From: Nitrospinaceae bacterium
Lineage (GTDB): Bacteria > Nitrospinota > Nitrospinia > Nitrospinales > VA-1
Direction of reading: 5' to 3'
Assembly (NCBI GenBank): GCA_016763735.1
Contig: JAESTE010000006.1
Coordinates: forward strand, 1-64,000
Length of the DNA: 64,000 bases
The translations under genes were made by a program, and so were the position numbers. A model generated the notes under the pieces. That model saw nothing but the letters and a program-made list of their open reading frames with translations. It was not told the DNA's origin and ran no database searches. Shown one piece after another: positions 9,097 through 19,248 of this stretch; within the stretch, counting starts at the first letter, position 1, and every line of letters starts with the position of its first letter.

Positions 9097-12000
9097 CTAC
9101 ACGCGTGGCGCCAACCTCACACCAAAGTATTGTTCACACTTTCGTTCTCTCAGTTCCTTCAAGTCGGACCTCATCCATGTGTCCAGTGCAAAGGTCACGT
9201 AGTCGTCAGGGAGGGTGTCCATGTAAATCTTCTGGGCGGCTGACATGACACGGATCAGCGGGGTGGCCAACTTGTCCATCTCTTGCTGGTAGTTGAGCCG
9301 CACCGCACTGAACTTGGCGCCCAGTATGTTCATCTCCACGTCGGCGTCTTCGTCAAAAGGCTGGAACTCATCCTCTTCCTCGTCCTCGGCGACCACGTTT
9401 GGATCGAATGGTGACTCCGGGACGACACGAAGCGGTGATTCGTGTGGAGGGACGACAGGAGGCCAGTTCAACACACCAGAGGCGTCGGGAAACTCGGAGG
9501 GAGATGGCCCCTTCCGTTCCAGTTCGGCGAACACCGATGACATGGGTGCGACGGGGGCCGCGAAGGCAGGTCCGTAGGGCTTCTCCTCCGGCTGAGGGTC
9601 TACCACTACTGGGAGCGCCACGTGGAACAGTTCGTCCCTGTGGACGTCTGGCATCAGGTCGTGCATGTACTCGTCGTCAAAATTGTTGGCGCCGGACTGA
9701 GACGCACGCATTGGTTGGACCGCGCTCCGTTCCATGTACAGTTCCAACAGACGCAGCGCTCGGCCTTGGACCAGCAGGTATGCCTCGGGGTATACCTTGA
9801 CACCCAGGTGCGTCGGGTCGTCCAGGTCGAACACATCAGGGACGGTCACCACGTACGCGTGGGTGAGGGCCGGCGTACTCACGACCTGTTGTACTTCAGG
9901 ATCGGCGTTGTAGTTCATGGGACTCGTCAGGGGAAGCCCGTCAACCTCCTCTTGGCTTATGATCTGGATCAACCCGTCCATGGTCATGCGCCAGAAGAGC
10001 TTGAAGTGGTGCACGTCCTCTGCGTTGGCGGCGTCCCGAGGCAAGTAGAAGTTCTCTGGGTGGGCCCACACGTTGGACTCGGCAGGGTCCACCTTCTCGA
10101 ACGGGGTGGACTTCTGCAGGATCTTGGGGAACAGGCCCACCTTCTTCGAGTGGGCTTCTCTCCATGCCTTATAGATCTTGCTGCTGGGCTCGGACGGGGC
10201 TTCTGACCACCCCACTGTCTGTTCGGCGCGCATCGGAGCGTCCAGCTTCTGTACTGGATCAGGCAGGGTGTAGCGTCGTTGGTGCGTAAAGGCCTCTTCG
10301 TCGTCAGGCATGTTCCTGAAGTAGTGGGGGGCAATCTGCCGTAGAGAGAGGCGGTTGCCCAGGAACACGTCTCCGGTGGGCAGTTGATGGCACCTGCCGC
10401 CCACCAAGGGGAGGTAGTGATCTGCGTCGGAGGGCGAGGTCCCAAACGCATTGGCAATGGCGACGACCCGGTTCTTGCGCTCTTGGTCGGTGTCGAGTGC
10501 GGGGAGGAGGGTTTTCATGGCCAGGCTTACGGCCAGCTTCTCCTTGGCCAGTTCCTTGGCGGAAGGGTTCACGACGGTGGTTTGTGCCAGCCAGTGTGCA
10601 CGCGGGTCGTAGGTCCAGTGTGCTGTGTTGTACCGTCTCCCGCCCGAGTCAGCGTGCTTGGAGGCCGAGACCATCATGCGGACGGTCCACAGGAAGACCT
10701 CCCGCGGCGGGGGCAGCGGCTCAGGGATATGGTTCTTCTCGTCGACGTACTCTGATGCGACGTGCTTGGGACGGTACGCCCGCCCCACGAACCACTGGGC
10801 AGCTCGGTTGGCCACTGCTGCCGTGTGCGAGGGCACCCTGATCAGCGACGTGTACCGTTCCAGTACGGGGAACAGGAATTGCCAGGGCACTTTCTTGTGA
10901 AGGTCCAGGTAGTCCCAATAAATGTACATGAGGCTGGGCAGCTCGGTGTTGAACATGGCGTAGCTCGTGGGCACGGTGATCTTCTCCACGGACTTCAGTT
11001 TGGCACGCCGAAGCATTTCCTTGGGCGGCGGCACGTCAATCGTAAAGTCTGGCATCTCGCCCGTCAGCGACTTGAGCAGCTTCTTGTTGCCGTACAACCC
11101 CTTGCTGTGGGACACCGACACAAACCCCAGCAGCATGGAGTGGTAGACCTGCATGGCGGTCTGTGCGTTGGCAGCACGGCACGGGAACATCCGCATCAAG
11201 TCCAGGGCTTCCATGCGGGTGGGCATCTGCAACGTGTCGACTTTGTACTTGCGGCCAGGTCCAGGCCCGGCCACGAGCAGGGACAGTTGGGCGTAGCTGT
11301 GCTTGATGAGGTCGCTGGTCACGCACCGGTCTGGGGCCGGGGCAAACGAGGGCATGACCCGTGAGCCGCGTACGAGCTCGTGTGGCAGGATCTTAGACAT
11401 AAACGAAAGGAGGTTCCTGCTTCTGGTAATAAACGGCTTCATGTTCTTCCGGACGTGGGCCTTGAACGCGTCAAACCTGCCCCACATCGTACTGCTTGCC
11501 ATGATTTCGTTTCGGGCCTGGATGAGGAGATCTCCGGCGTGGAACTTGGAGTCCCCCGCCCACATCGACACGATCCTGTACAGAGCGATGAATCCCCGCA
11601 TGCTGGGGTTCGCGGTGATTGCGTGTTTGAACATGTCCATCATTTTGTCTTGCGATTGCGCCGCACGTGCACGGGCCCAGAGACCGTGTTGGGTGATCAT
11701 CTTCAGGGAAGACACGTAGAGAAACTTGGCGCCGCGCTTCATGGCACTGGTCACCAGTTTCCTGGCCTGGTCGGGTGGCAGCACACTGAACATGATCAAC
11801 GTGTCCACGTCGTCCAGGGTGTGCCCGCTGGGGGCAAACCTGGTCCGTGCCTCCTCGTCCAGACGGGCCTGGACCAGTGCGGCCCAGGTGCGCATGAACC
11901 GTGCGGGTTTCATGGCCACCACAAAGAGCATGGTGTAGACCATGACGTAGTTCACGATTGTGTCCCATTTGGGGTCGTTGATGCGGGTGACGGCGATGCG

Positions 12001-15000
12001 GCACACGTTGCCGCCCATCAGGATCGCAGGGGAGTAGAACAGGGTGCCCCTGTGTTGGTGCACAATCGACTCGACCACGTCCTGGGTACTGCTGTCTCCC
12101 TGGTGGTCAAACGTCTCCCCCTTGTCACTCAGAATCCCGGGTGCTGGGCCGCCGTCAAACGCGTACTTGCGGTCCATACGCACAGTAGGCCACGGTTGGT
12201 CATGGGCAGGGAGGGCCGGGCCGTACACCATGGGGTGTTGACGGGAATTAGGCCGAGACCCAATGAAAGAACTGTACGCCACAATCGAAGCCGAGTGGGC
12301 ATTGTACATCTGAATCGGGACGTCGCGGTTCATGGAGATGCCGGCAATGTTTGCCAGCAAATCGTCCAGGTTGTTGGTCTGGTCACGGTACCGCACCAGG
12401 TACTCGTCCTGTTGAACCTTAATCTTGGCGGCTCGTGCCTCGTCCGACACGGCCACCGTACCAAAGCCGGCGACAGGGTGGGTGACGTCAAACCAGAAGC
12501 GTGCGGCCTCCAGCGCGACGTTCACCATGCCCCGTGCGTCGTCGATCTCCAGGAAGGCCTCTGAAATAAGGCCTGCCGCGAACTTGGGGTAGCTACGTTC
12601 AATCATGCGGATGTCGTGGTTCAGGGCACTTGCTTGGGCCTTGATCTTGGCGCTGTAGTCCAATGCCTTCTCGAGGCCTTGTGTGGCGTCGTAGGCTTTG
12701 GACCGGTGTCTCTTGCCACCTCTGCCGCTTCTGTCCGAGTCGGTGGTGGACACGGTCTTTTCCTCTGCCACCCGTTCTCGGAGAGACTTGACGTGTACAG
12801 GTGGTCCCCGTTTCATCGTCAGGACCAGCGCCGGCGACTCGGCTGACGACGAAGCGGACAGAACCGATGCCACCTTCATGTCGTCGTCCTGTTGGGTCTC
12901 TTCCAGCTCTGTGTCAGAATCGGAGTCGGAGTCCAGGTTGACCGTGGTGGCACTACGTCCCGGGCTTGGTTGTGTACTCGCCGGTGTCCTGAGCACAGTA
13001 CTCTCACTCCTGCTCTCGCTCTCGCTCTCGCGTTGACGTTTGCGAGTCAGGATCGCACGGTCTCGGTCCACGGCACGACCAATGTCCCCTTCGCTGTCCT
13101 GCGAACGGGGACCCATGTCAGAGGGGTTGGCGCGCTCCACCATCGCACGCCAGCCATTCGGATACCGCTGATGCATGTCTGCCATGAAGGCGCCCCACCA
13201 GGGCAGGGGTAGGTGGTCGGGACGCTTCAGGAACGTGCCGTGCTCGAAGAAGACCCTCACGATGGTGTCCTCGTGTGCGACTCGCGTCTCGCCCACCACC
13301 TTGGCGGCCTGCAACCAGAAGAATTTGCTGGTGCCGAAGGACGCAAACCGCTTGGCAGCTGTGCGAGCCCGGGTGGTATCTCTCACCAATCGGTTGACAA
13401 AGTCAGACACGCCACGTGACACCTGGTTCTTGGTGGACTGCGACGCTTGCTTGGCCTGTGCGGCCTCCTCGACCACGTCGACCATGTCCACGGGCCCAGA
13501 CGATTCGTACAGACCTGCCTCGACGTCCTGGTCCATGCCGTGGCTGTATTTCTGTTCCCCAATCATGTCTTCGAGGGTGCTCTTGGCCTCTTCGCGTTCC
13601 TGTTCCTGCTGCTCCTTCTCGCTGAGTGGAGGATCATCCTCCTCCACTTCCTCTTGTGACGCCTCTTCCTCCACCTCGATGTGAACACGCTTTCGTTTGA
13701 ACTCCTGTACCTCTGGCTCCTTCTGGGCCTCTACCACTTCTGCTACAGCCTCCTCGACCTTCTTCTCGTCCTCTTGTGCACCACCCTGGTTCATGGTAAG
13801 GTCGAATTCGTCGCCGTCGCTCTCGGTGGCATCTGGGTCATTGTTCATGTCCCAGGACGGGTCCTCGTCGTCGGCGGCGTATGCACCGGCGCCACCGGCG
13901 TCGTCTGCACTCGGACTGTTGTTGCCCAACCCCTTCTCTTCCAAGATCGTGCCCCATTCATTCATGAACGTCCCCCACACCACGTCCAGGAAGTCCCTGG
14001 CCTTTTGATTCTTCAACGCCCCTGTCACGTCACGGCTGGCCGCTCTCAGTGGGTACTTCTCCAACATGTCCTTTTCTATCATGAATCGTTTGAAGACGTC
14101 CCAGCGGACGGCGCGTACCTTCTCGGCAAAGTATTTAGACACCGAAAGGGTGGCCGCGCCGAACCGTGCTTTCTCCGCGATGCTCATGGAGCCGGACGTT
14201 CTGTTGATCAATTCGACGAACAGTGTCAGGATGAAGGATCCCTTGGTGGATCCTTTGGTCTCGACGGCGTCTCGCATGGCTACGAACGCCTCCTTGGCGG
14301 CATCCTCGCCCATGGCATCTCCGGTGACCTTCATCATCTGCTTCATCCATGTGTTCCAGGCCTGGCCACCACCCTGCACGAAGTGTGTGTACCGTGACCA
14401 CTTCTGCTTCTTCAATTCAGGTCCCAGGTACTCCAGGACGGGCTGCATATTGTCACCGGAGTGTGTCTTGGCGATCTTTCGTAGTTTGGCAATGGACGCC
14501 AGGTACTTTCCGTTCCCGATCCTGTCTTTGGTGCGCGCCGGGCTAGACTTGAAGTCGAGGGCCCATTCCACCCACGACTGGGCTTTTTTCCACCAACCTT
14601 TCACTGCATTCTCCATCGCACCGGGTTCGTGTACCCCGGCAGTGGGAGCCTGCTCAGCCCTCTTCTGTTCCTGCTTCCTCCCGCGGTTTCCCTGGCGCTT
14701 CTCTTTACCGATAAGTTTCGCGGCCTTCGTACGAAACTCGAGGGCGTCCTCTACGTACTTGTCGTAGTTCAAAGAGCCGACGGTGCTCGTCTCGGAGGTG
14801 TACCCCGGGTGCATGGGCATCCGGGGAGCCATAAGGTAGAAGAACGCAGCCCCACACTCGTTGCCCACCCCTGCCGAGAAGCTAAAGGCCCATCTGTTCT
14901 TTCTGAACTCCCACATGTACTTGACGGTGTGTGTGTGGTTAGGGGTGATGGGTGTGCCCGGGAACATGGCGTGGTCCAGGTCCGGGTTGGCAGACAACAC

Positions 15001-17259
15001 ACGCCGGTACACGAAGGTGATGAACGTGTCCAGGTCCTTGTCCATCACCGCCTGAAGTTGGTGGTACGGCATGTAGAACACGGGAGGGCCGCTACGCGAC
15101 AGGGCTTCCAGCGCCACGAAGTTCTGCATGGTGTAGTACATCCAGGCCCGTACGGCGTACCGAGCCAAGGGACGCAGCGCGGCCGTCACTTGTTGGATAG
15201 GCATAGACGTTCCCTTGCCGTATGCCACCATGCGGGTCAGGGCGCCCATCAGCATGAAGTGGATCAGGTTGGAGTCGACCTTGCCGGACGTGAAGCCATG
15301 CGCGGATCCCCTGGCTATGGCACGTTGCACACGCACTTTGGCAGTCGCGTCACGACGAGACTCCACTGTCATCACCAAGGACCGGTCGTCCCCGAACACC
15401 CGTGTCTTCAGCCCGGTCCAGACCCGCAACCCCCGATGCTTGCGCAAGTCGTCAAGAGTAAGCAGCTTCCCGTGCTGCTTGTAGTTTTGGATCTGCAGGA
15501 CGGGTGCCGGCCCGAACACAGAGTCTCCTGAGGAGTTGGCGTCGTTGCGCACCTCGCTGGAGTCGTAGTTGCGCCATTGGATGATGACCAGGGTGCTGGG
15601 GTACTCCACCACCAGGCGGGAGGCCAGGGACAAGGCCCGGGCCCAGACGGAGATGTGGTAACCGCCCGAGACGTAGTTCTGCTCGTCGTCCACCAGCCAC
15701 GGTTGGGCCAGCACCACCACACGGCGATGCTCCAAGTCGTCAAACGCGTCTCTGAGGAGGAACCTGTCGTCCACCTCCATGGTACGAGGAGTGGCCGCCA
15801 ACGAAACCAAGCTGTCGTCGGGACCGTGGGCAGGTAGACCCCTGGCCCGGGGCACACTGTAGTGGTATCCACCGAATTTTGTGGGGTCTTTTTGAGTGGT
15901 CTGAACCCACCACAGCGCAGACTCCAAACTCTGAACCTGTGACCGATGGACATTCGGTGGGGACACCTCTCGCGGTTCAAAGTCTTGCACACCGGACCAG
16001 GCCTGGGTTCCTCGGTTGAACAGCAGCAGTCGGTTCATGAACACATCAAAGTGGACCGCGGTGACGTCACTTCTGTCGATTTGGAGCGCCACGACTTGGC
16101 CGGTGGGGAACACCATCCACACTCGTTCTTCCTTGGTGTCTCGTTGGGTCATGTTGCGTACCGACATTACCGCGCCCCAGGGGAAGGTCCACACTCTCTT
16201 GGGCCGCCACTTGATTCCGTTGTGGTTCAGAGACACCGTGGTGGACGTGATCTCCTTCAACAACTTCTTGTCGGCCACGTCCAGTCGACCCTTTGCCGTC
16301 AGCGAGGTGGTGCCCACTGGACGGACGGAGCGGAAGTCGGGCCATTCGAACTCGATGAAGAGGATGTTGTCGAAATGGACATGCGCAAAGGGGTTGTCGT
16401 ACACAAACACGTCAGGCAGTGCGTCGTTCCTGTCTGCCCGGGCCCGTTGCTCGTGCAGCCCGGTGTCAGAGTACCAGTTCTCCTTGAACATGGTGAACTT
16501 CTTCTGGAACCCCAGTCCAGGCTTGGCCAGGTCACGGAGGCTAGGCACCGCAAAGAGAGACTCGAAGGTGGTGTTGACCATCTCAGCGGGAGGGGCCTCC
16601 TTGTCGCGGATGACCCGGTCGGTGAGGTCCATGGACACACACACGTTCATGCCCAGGGGACGGCGCAGTTCCAGCTGGACGTCCACCAGAGACAGGTCGG
16701 CGTCGGTGCCGTCCTTGAGTTCCACCTGGTATGCCAGCGGGTTCTTCCGGCCCCCGTATATCTGTTTGTCCTGGGCCCCCAGCTGCACCTGGAAGCGTAT
16801 GTCCACCACGCTGTTCTTGAACGTAGCGAGTGCCATGGACTGGGACAATGCGGTGCGTGCCTGGGGCCAGCGGTTCTTGACCACAGACATACTCTCGGCC
16901 CATGTCGCGGTTGACACCACAGGGACGCTTGAAGACCCGCGTTTGTACGCCTGTTGTAGAACATCGGCACGGGTAGCCGAGGTCGACCGGAGCAGCGCAA
17001 AGGTGGCTTCGTTCCCCTTGGTGACCAGCGCCACCGTCACAAACTGTCCCCATGCCGGTATGTAGCGACTGGAGGCGTGCTCAAACTTCCACCCCCTGAT
17101 CCCCTGGGCGTTGGGCATCGGGAGGGGGCCATGGAAGAATCCCCCGGCAAAGGGGACGAACGCCCGGTCTCCAATGTACCCGTTGACACCTGGGGCGTCC
17201 ACACCAATGGGGGAGTTGTCAGGAGGGGCCACAGGGACATGTCCTTTCTCGTCCTGCAT
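9097..17259 (-). CDS. Giant virion/tegument-type protein, 2720 aa
   Basis: The reading frame runs past 17259 to a GTG at 17376. I chose the ATG at 17259 because it has a reasonable Kozak context (tcacaccATG) and leaves a 104-bp divergent promoter before the patatin-like gene. Two globular parts (about 1-1100 and 1530-2560) are separated by Glu/Lys-rich (about 1126-1280) and Ser/Asp-rich (about 1400-1513) linkers carrying nuclear-localisation-like basic clusters such as KRKR. A further acidic patch lies near 2613-2638. There is no signal peptide or clear membrane segment. Size, position and composition resemble very large structural or tegument proteins of nuclear DNA viruses, but no family is recognised. 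Confidence 0.85.
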   Translation of the reverse strand: MQDEKGHVPVAPPDNSPIGVDAPGVNGYIGDRAFVPFAGGFFHGPLPMPNAQGIRGWKFEHASSRYIPAWGQFVTVALVTKGNEATFALLRSTSATRADVLQQAYKRGSSSVPVVSTATWAESMSVVKNRWPQARTALSQSMALATFKNSVVDIRFQVQLGAQDKQIYGGRKNPLAYQVELKDGTDADLSLVDVQLELRRPLGMNVCVSMDLTDRVIRDKEAPPAEMVNTTFESLFAVPSLRDLAKPGLGFQKKFTMFKENWYSDTGLHEQRARADRNDALPDVFVYDNPFAHVHFDNILFIEFEWPDFRSVRPVGTTSLTAKGRLDVADKKLLKEITSTTVSLNHNGIKWRPKRVWTFPWGAVMSVRNMTQRDTKEERVWMVFPTGQVVALQIDRSDVTAVHFDVFMNRLLLFNRGTQAWSGVQDFEPREVSPPNVHRSQVQSLESALWWVQTTQKDPTKFGGYHYSVPRARGLPAHGPDDSLVSLAATPRTMEVDDRFLLRDAFDDLEHRRVVVLAQPWLVDDEQNYVSGGYHISVWARALSLASRLVVEYPSTLVIIQWRNYDSSEVRNDANSSGDSVFGPAPVLQIQNYKQHGKLLTLDDLRKHRGLRVWTGLKTRVFGDDRSLVMTVESRRDATAKVRVQRAIARGSAHGFTSGKVDSNLIHFMLMGALTRMVAYGKGTSMPIQQVTAALRPLARYAVRAWMYYTMQNFVALEALSRSGPPVFYMPYHQLQAVMDKDLDTFITFVYRRVLSANPDLDHAMFPGTPITPNHTHTVKYMWEFRKNRWAFSFSAGVGNECGAAFFYLMAPRMPMHPGYTSETSTVGSLNYDKYVEDALEFRTKAAKLIGKEKRQGNRGRKQEQKRAEQAPTAGVHEPGAMENAVKGWWKKAQSWVEWALDFKSSPARTKDRIGNGKYLASIAKLRKIAKTHSGDNMQPVLEYLGPELKKQKWSRYTHFVQGGGQAWNTWMKQMMKVTGDAMGEDAAKEAFVAMRDAVETKGSTKGSFILTLFVELINRTSGSMSIAEKARFGAATLSVSKYFAEKVRAVRWDVFKRFMIEKDMLEKYPLRAASRDVTGALKNQKARDFLDVVWGTFMNEWGTILEEKGLGNNSPSADDAGGAGAYAADDEDPSWDMNNDPDATESDGDEFDLTMNQGGAQEDEKKVEEAVAEVVEAQKEPEVQEFKRKRVHIEVEEEASQEEVEEDDPPLSEKEQQEQEREEAKSTLEDMIGEQKYSHGMDQDVEAGLYESSGPVDMVDVVEEAAQAKQASQSTKNQVSRGVSDFVNRLVRDTTRARTAAKRFASFGTSKFFWLQAAKVVGETRVAHEDTIVRVFFEHGTFLKRPDHLPLPWWGAFMADMHQRYPNGWRAMVERANPSDMGPRSQDSEGDIGRAVDRDRAILTRKRQRESESESRSESTVLRTPASTQPSPGRSATTVNLDSDSDSDTELEETQQDDDMKVASVLSASSSAESPALVLTMKRGPPVHVKSLRERVAEEKTVSTTDSDRSGRGGKRHRSKAYDATQGLEKALDYSAKIKAQASALNHDIRMIERSYPKFAAGLISEAFLEIDDARGMVNVALEAARFWFDVTHPVAGFGTVAVSDEARAAKIKVQQDEYLVRYRDQTNNLDDLLANIAGISMNRDVPIQMYNAHSASIVAYSSFIGSRPNSRQHPMVYGPALPAHDQPWPTVRMDRKYAFDGGPAPGILSDKGETFDHQGDSSTQDVVESIVHQHRGTLFYSPAILMGGNVCRIAVTRINDPKWDTIVNYVMVYTMLFVVAMKPARFMRTWAALVQARLDEEARTRFAPSGHTLDDVDTLIMFSVLPPDQARKLVTSAMKRGAKFLYVSSLKMITQHGLWARARAAQSQDKMMDMFKHAITANPSMRGFIALYRIVSMWAGDSKFHAGDLLIQARNEIMASSTMWGRFDAFKAHVRKNMKPFITRSRNLLSFMSKILPHELVRGSRVMPSFAPAPDRCVTSDLIKHSYAQLSLLVAGPGPGRKYKVDTLQMPTRMEALDLMRMFPCRAANAQTAMQVYHSMLLGFVSVSHSKGLYGNKKLLKSLTGEMPDFTIDVPPPKEMLRRAKLKSVEKITVPTSYAMFNTELPSLMYIYWDYLDLHKKVPWQFLFPVLERYTSLIRVPSHTAAVANRAAQWFVGRAYRPKHVASEYVDEKNHIPEPLPPPREVFLWTVRMMVSASKHADSGGRRYNTAHWTYDPRAHWLAQTTVVNPSAKELAKEKLAVSLAMKTLLPALDTDQERKNRVVAIANAFGTSPSDADHYLPLVGGRCHQLPTGDVFLGNRLSLRQIAPHYFRNMPDDEEAFTHQRRYTLPDPVQKLDAPMRAEQTVGWSEAPSEPSSKIYKAWREAHSKKVGLFPKILQKSTPFEKVDPAESNVWAHPENFYLPRDAANAEDVHHFKLFWRMTMDGLIQIISQEEVDGLPLTSPMNYNADPEVQQVVSTPALTHAYVVTVPDVFDLDDPTHLGVKVYPEAYLLVQGRALRLLELYMERSAVQPMRASQSGANNFDDEYMHDLMPDVHRDELFHVALPVVVDPQPEEKPYGPAFAAPVAPMSSVFAELERKGPSPSEFPDASGVLNWPPVVPPHESPLRVVPESPFDPNVVAEDEEEDEFQPFDEDADVEMNILGAKFSAVRLNYQQEMDKLATPLIRVMSAAQKIYMDTLPDDYVTFALDTWMRSDLKELRERKCEQYFGVRLAPRV

Positions 17260-17363
17260 GGTGTGACTCGTCCGCACAGACCCAATGAATCGCGTCGGTT
17301 GTATTTGGTAGTCGACTCGCCCGTGTTTAGGACGGCGGCACTTCTTTTGTAGCTCTGCCCAAC
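17260..17363. promoter_or_regulatory. 104-bp divergent promoter region
   Basis: This is the only space between the ATG of the 2720-residue protein (minus strand) and the ATG of the patatin-like protein (plus strand), so both promoters must lie here or inside coding sequence. I see no clear TATA box on either strand. Confidence 0.4.
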
Positions 17364-18908
17364 ATGACGGCCCCACGCAAGCCCTGGTCTTTCCCTCTGC
17401 GTGAACGGTCTCGCTTCGTGGTGTCTGTGGCGGCGGCCACCAAGTACGGCGTTATGTACACCGCCGGAGCCCTGATCGCCCTGAGGGACATGCACCTGCT
17501 CTCCTTGACCGCGGTCTTCAACTCGTCGGCCATGGGCAACCTGGTCACGTGGTTCTTGGCCCACGCACGGTCACGTATCCTGGACGACGGCTGGTATCGT
17601 GTCGAGCCCAGCACCGTGCCGGCCTTGCGCGAAGAGTGCTTGTGGCGGGCCCTGTTCATGCCCCCTATGGGAGCCGAACCCGACGTGCTCATGCGCTGCT
17701 TCTTGGTGCCTCTGTTGCGCTGGTGCGAACGCAACCAGGAGTGGGACATGCTGTGGACCCGTCTGAAGCGAGGCCGCGTCACCGAGTGGCTGGACCCCTG
17801 GGGCATGGAGCTGGGGAGGCTCTTGCGCGAGTCAGTCTTATGCGAACCGCTGCTGGCGTGGCGAGGGCTGGGACGTACCCCGCACTACATCCACGAGAAC
17901 GACACAGAGATGGTGAACAGCCTGCTCTCCAACAACATGATGACCCGCAGCCGTCCTGTGTTCTTGTGGAACGCCAGCCAACAAGGTCTGGCCAAGGCGT
18001 TGTGCCTGACCACCGACCCTGACGCCCCGCTCTCTGGCGAACTTGACACCGCGTTCTTGCGCCCCAACACCCTACGTGACCCGTACGACTTCTTGGCGGC
18101 CTCCATCATGCCCAGCTTCGAGTTCTCTCCCGTCTCCATCATGGTAAACTCCATGCCGGTCATCGTAGGGTCGGCCACCGCAGTGGACCCGCTGGGGATC
18201 CAACCGGCCCGGACCTACTACATCAAGGAGAAACTGGGCCCCATGCCCCACAGCGGGTCGCACCCTCCAGACATGTACACCAAGCGCAAGTACGGCCGAG
18301 ACGACGAGAAGAAGCTGCGTCCCACGCCAGAGTCCAACGTGTCCCGCAAGCTCCTGTTCCTGGACGCCTTCACCCACTCCCCGGTGTGCACAGATCGCCA
18401 CAACGTGTCGGTGCAGAACAGGTGCCGCGTGGTGAACGACGAGTTGGTGGGGCCTTCCGACACACAGGACGAAAACCTGCTGGCGTTCCGTACCGTGACG
18501 TGCCAGATGTACCGACCCGACATGATGCGTGGCGAGATGCAAGACCGGGTGGACAACCGCCTGGCGTTTGTGGCCGCCACACAGGAGGCAGGAGACAGTG
18601 CCCTGGGCCCGGCAGACCCTAGTCTGTTGCGTATCGCCGCCAACCTGGGCTACTGGGACGCGCACGCCCGGTACAGTGTCTCGTCAGGCAACCGGCCTGT
18701 ACGCACTCCGTTGTGCAGTGTAGTGGGTGATCCGTATAAGTTCCATGACCAGCTGTTTGGTGGGTCACACGCCGAGTTCGCCGACACACACCCGTCTGCC
18801 CACGACCCTGACGACGCGTCTGAATCTCCCCAGAGCATCCCTTTGATCCCTACTCCACCCGCGCAGTGGGACCCCGATGGACAGCAAGCACAGCGACCCC
18901 GTGACTGA
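17364..18908 (+). CDS. Patatin-like phospholipase fold, probably degenerate, 514 aa
   Basis: The ATG at 17364 is adopted. Residues 18-65 have the order of elements seen in patatin phospholipases: a beta strand (FVVSV), a turn, a helix with YTAGALIALRD, then a strand leading to a nucleophile elbow. In patatins the elbow is GxSxG; here it reads NSSAM (53-57), so Ser55 remains but both glycines are lost. The Gly-rich oxyanion loop is replaced by AAATKYG. A later segment, from PSFEFSPV to ATAVDPLG, resembles the patatin region carrying the catalytic Asp. The protein may therefore be an inactive or altered lipid-binding relative. The remaining 200 or so residues are not recognised. The 3' end overlaps the next small ORF by 32 bases. 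Confidence 0.8.
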   Translation: MTAPRKPWSFPLRERSRFVVSVAAATKYGVMYTAGALIALRDMHLLSLTAVFNSSAMGNLVTWFLAHARSRILDDGWYRVEPSTVPALREECLWRALFMPPMGAEPDVLMRCFLVPLLRWCERNQEWDMLWTRLKRGRVTEWLDPWGMELGRLLRESVLCEPLLAWRGLGRTPHYIHENDTEMVNSLLSNNMMTRSRPVFLWNASQQGLAKALCLTTDPDAPLSGELDTAFLRPNTLRDPYDFLAASIMPSFEFSPVSIMVNSMPVIVGSATAVDPLGIQPARTYYIKEKLGPMPHSGSHPPDMYTKRKYGRDDEKKLRPTPESNVSRKLLFLDAFTHSPVCTDRHNVSVQNRCRVVNDELVGPSDTQDENLLAFRTVTCQMYRPDMMRGEMQDRVDNRLAFVAATQEAGDSALGPADPSLLRIAANLGYWDAHARYSVSSGNRPVRTPLCSVVGDPYKFHDQLFGGSHAEFADTHPSAHDPDDASESPQSIPLIPTPPAQWDPDGQQAQRPRD

Positions 18909-19248
18909 CGAGGCCATCTCTGTTTCTATGCATGGACACGCCGCCGACGCACTGGAGTCTGCCGGATTCCCGTGTGTGTGTGCCATCACCAAGGTCCACC
19001 TGGCCACGTCCAACGACGCCACCGCACTGTGGGCCCCGGACGACGACACGCAGAACCCAGGAGGGGTGTGGCTGATTGTGAGTGCGGCACAGTTCTCGCA
19101 CTGGAGGCAACAAACCGCGTACGCCAGTCATGGTGCAACAGCTGTATTCAATGTGTGCAGAGGCACAGGCAAACCGGCTACAGTGTACAGACGTATCGGC
19201 AGCGAGACACGACGGTCTATGGCGACCGGGTCCTCTTGGCGCTCCTGA
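18877..19248 (+). CDS. Small hypothetical protein, 123 aa, possibly spliced
   Basis: The ATG at 18877 lies within the last 32 bases of the patatin-like gene and the 3' end runs 32 bases into the antisense RING gene. The protein has no recognised domain. A strong donor-like GTGAGT follows codon ATT at 19075-19077. Using the acceptor CAACAG at 19136-19141 would remove 64 bases and give an alternative C-terminus ending at 19303. Which form is made cannot be decided here. The gene is supported mainly by filling an otherwise empty space on this strand. Confidence 0.5.
   Translation: MDSKHSDPVTDEAISVSMHGHAADALESAGFPCVCAITKVHLATSNDATALWAPDDDTQNPGGVWLIVSAAQFSHWRQQTAYASHGATAVFNVCRGTGKPATVYRRIGSETRRSMATGSSWRS

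Noticed and set aside
11380..12564. 394-codon plus-strand frame opposite the 2720-residue gene
   Set aside because: No plausible start or domain; shadow of the minus-strand gene.
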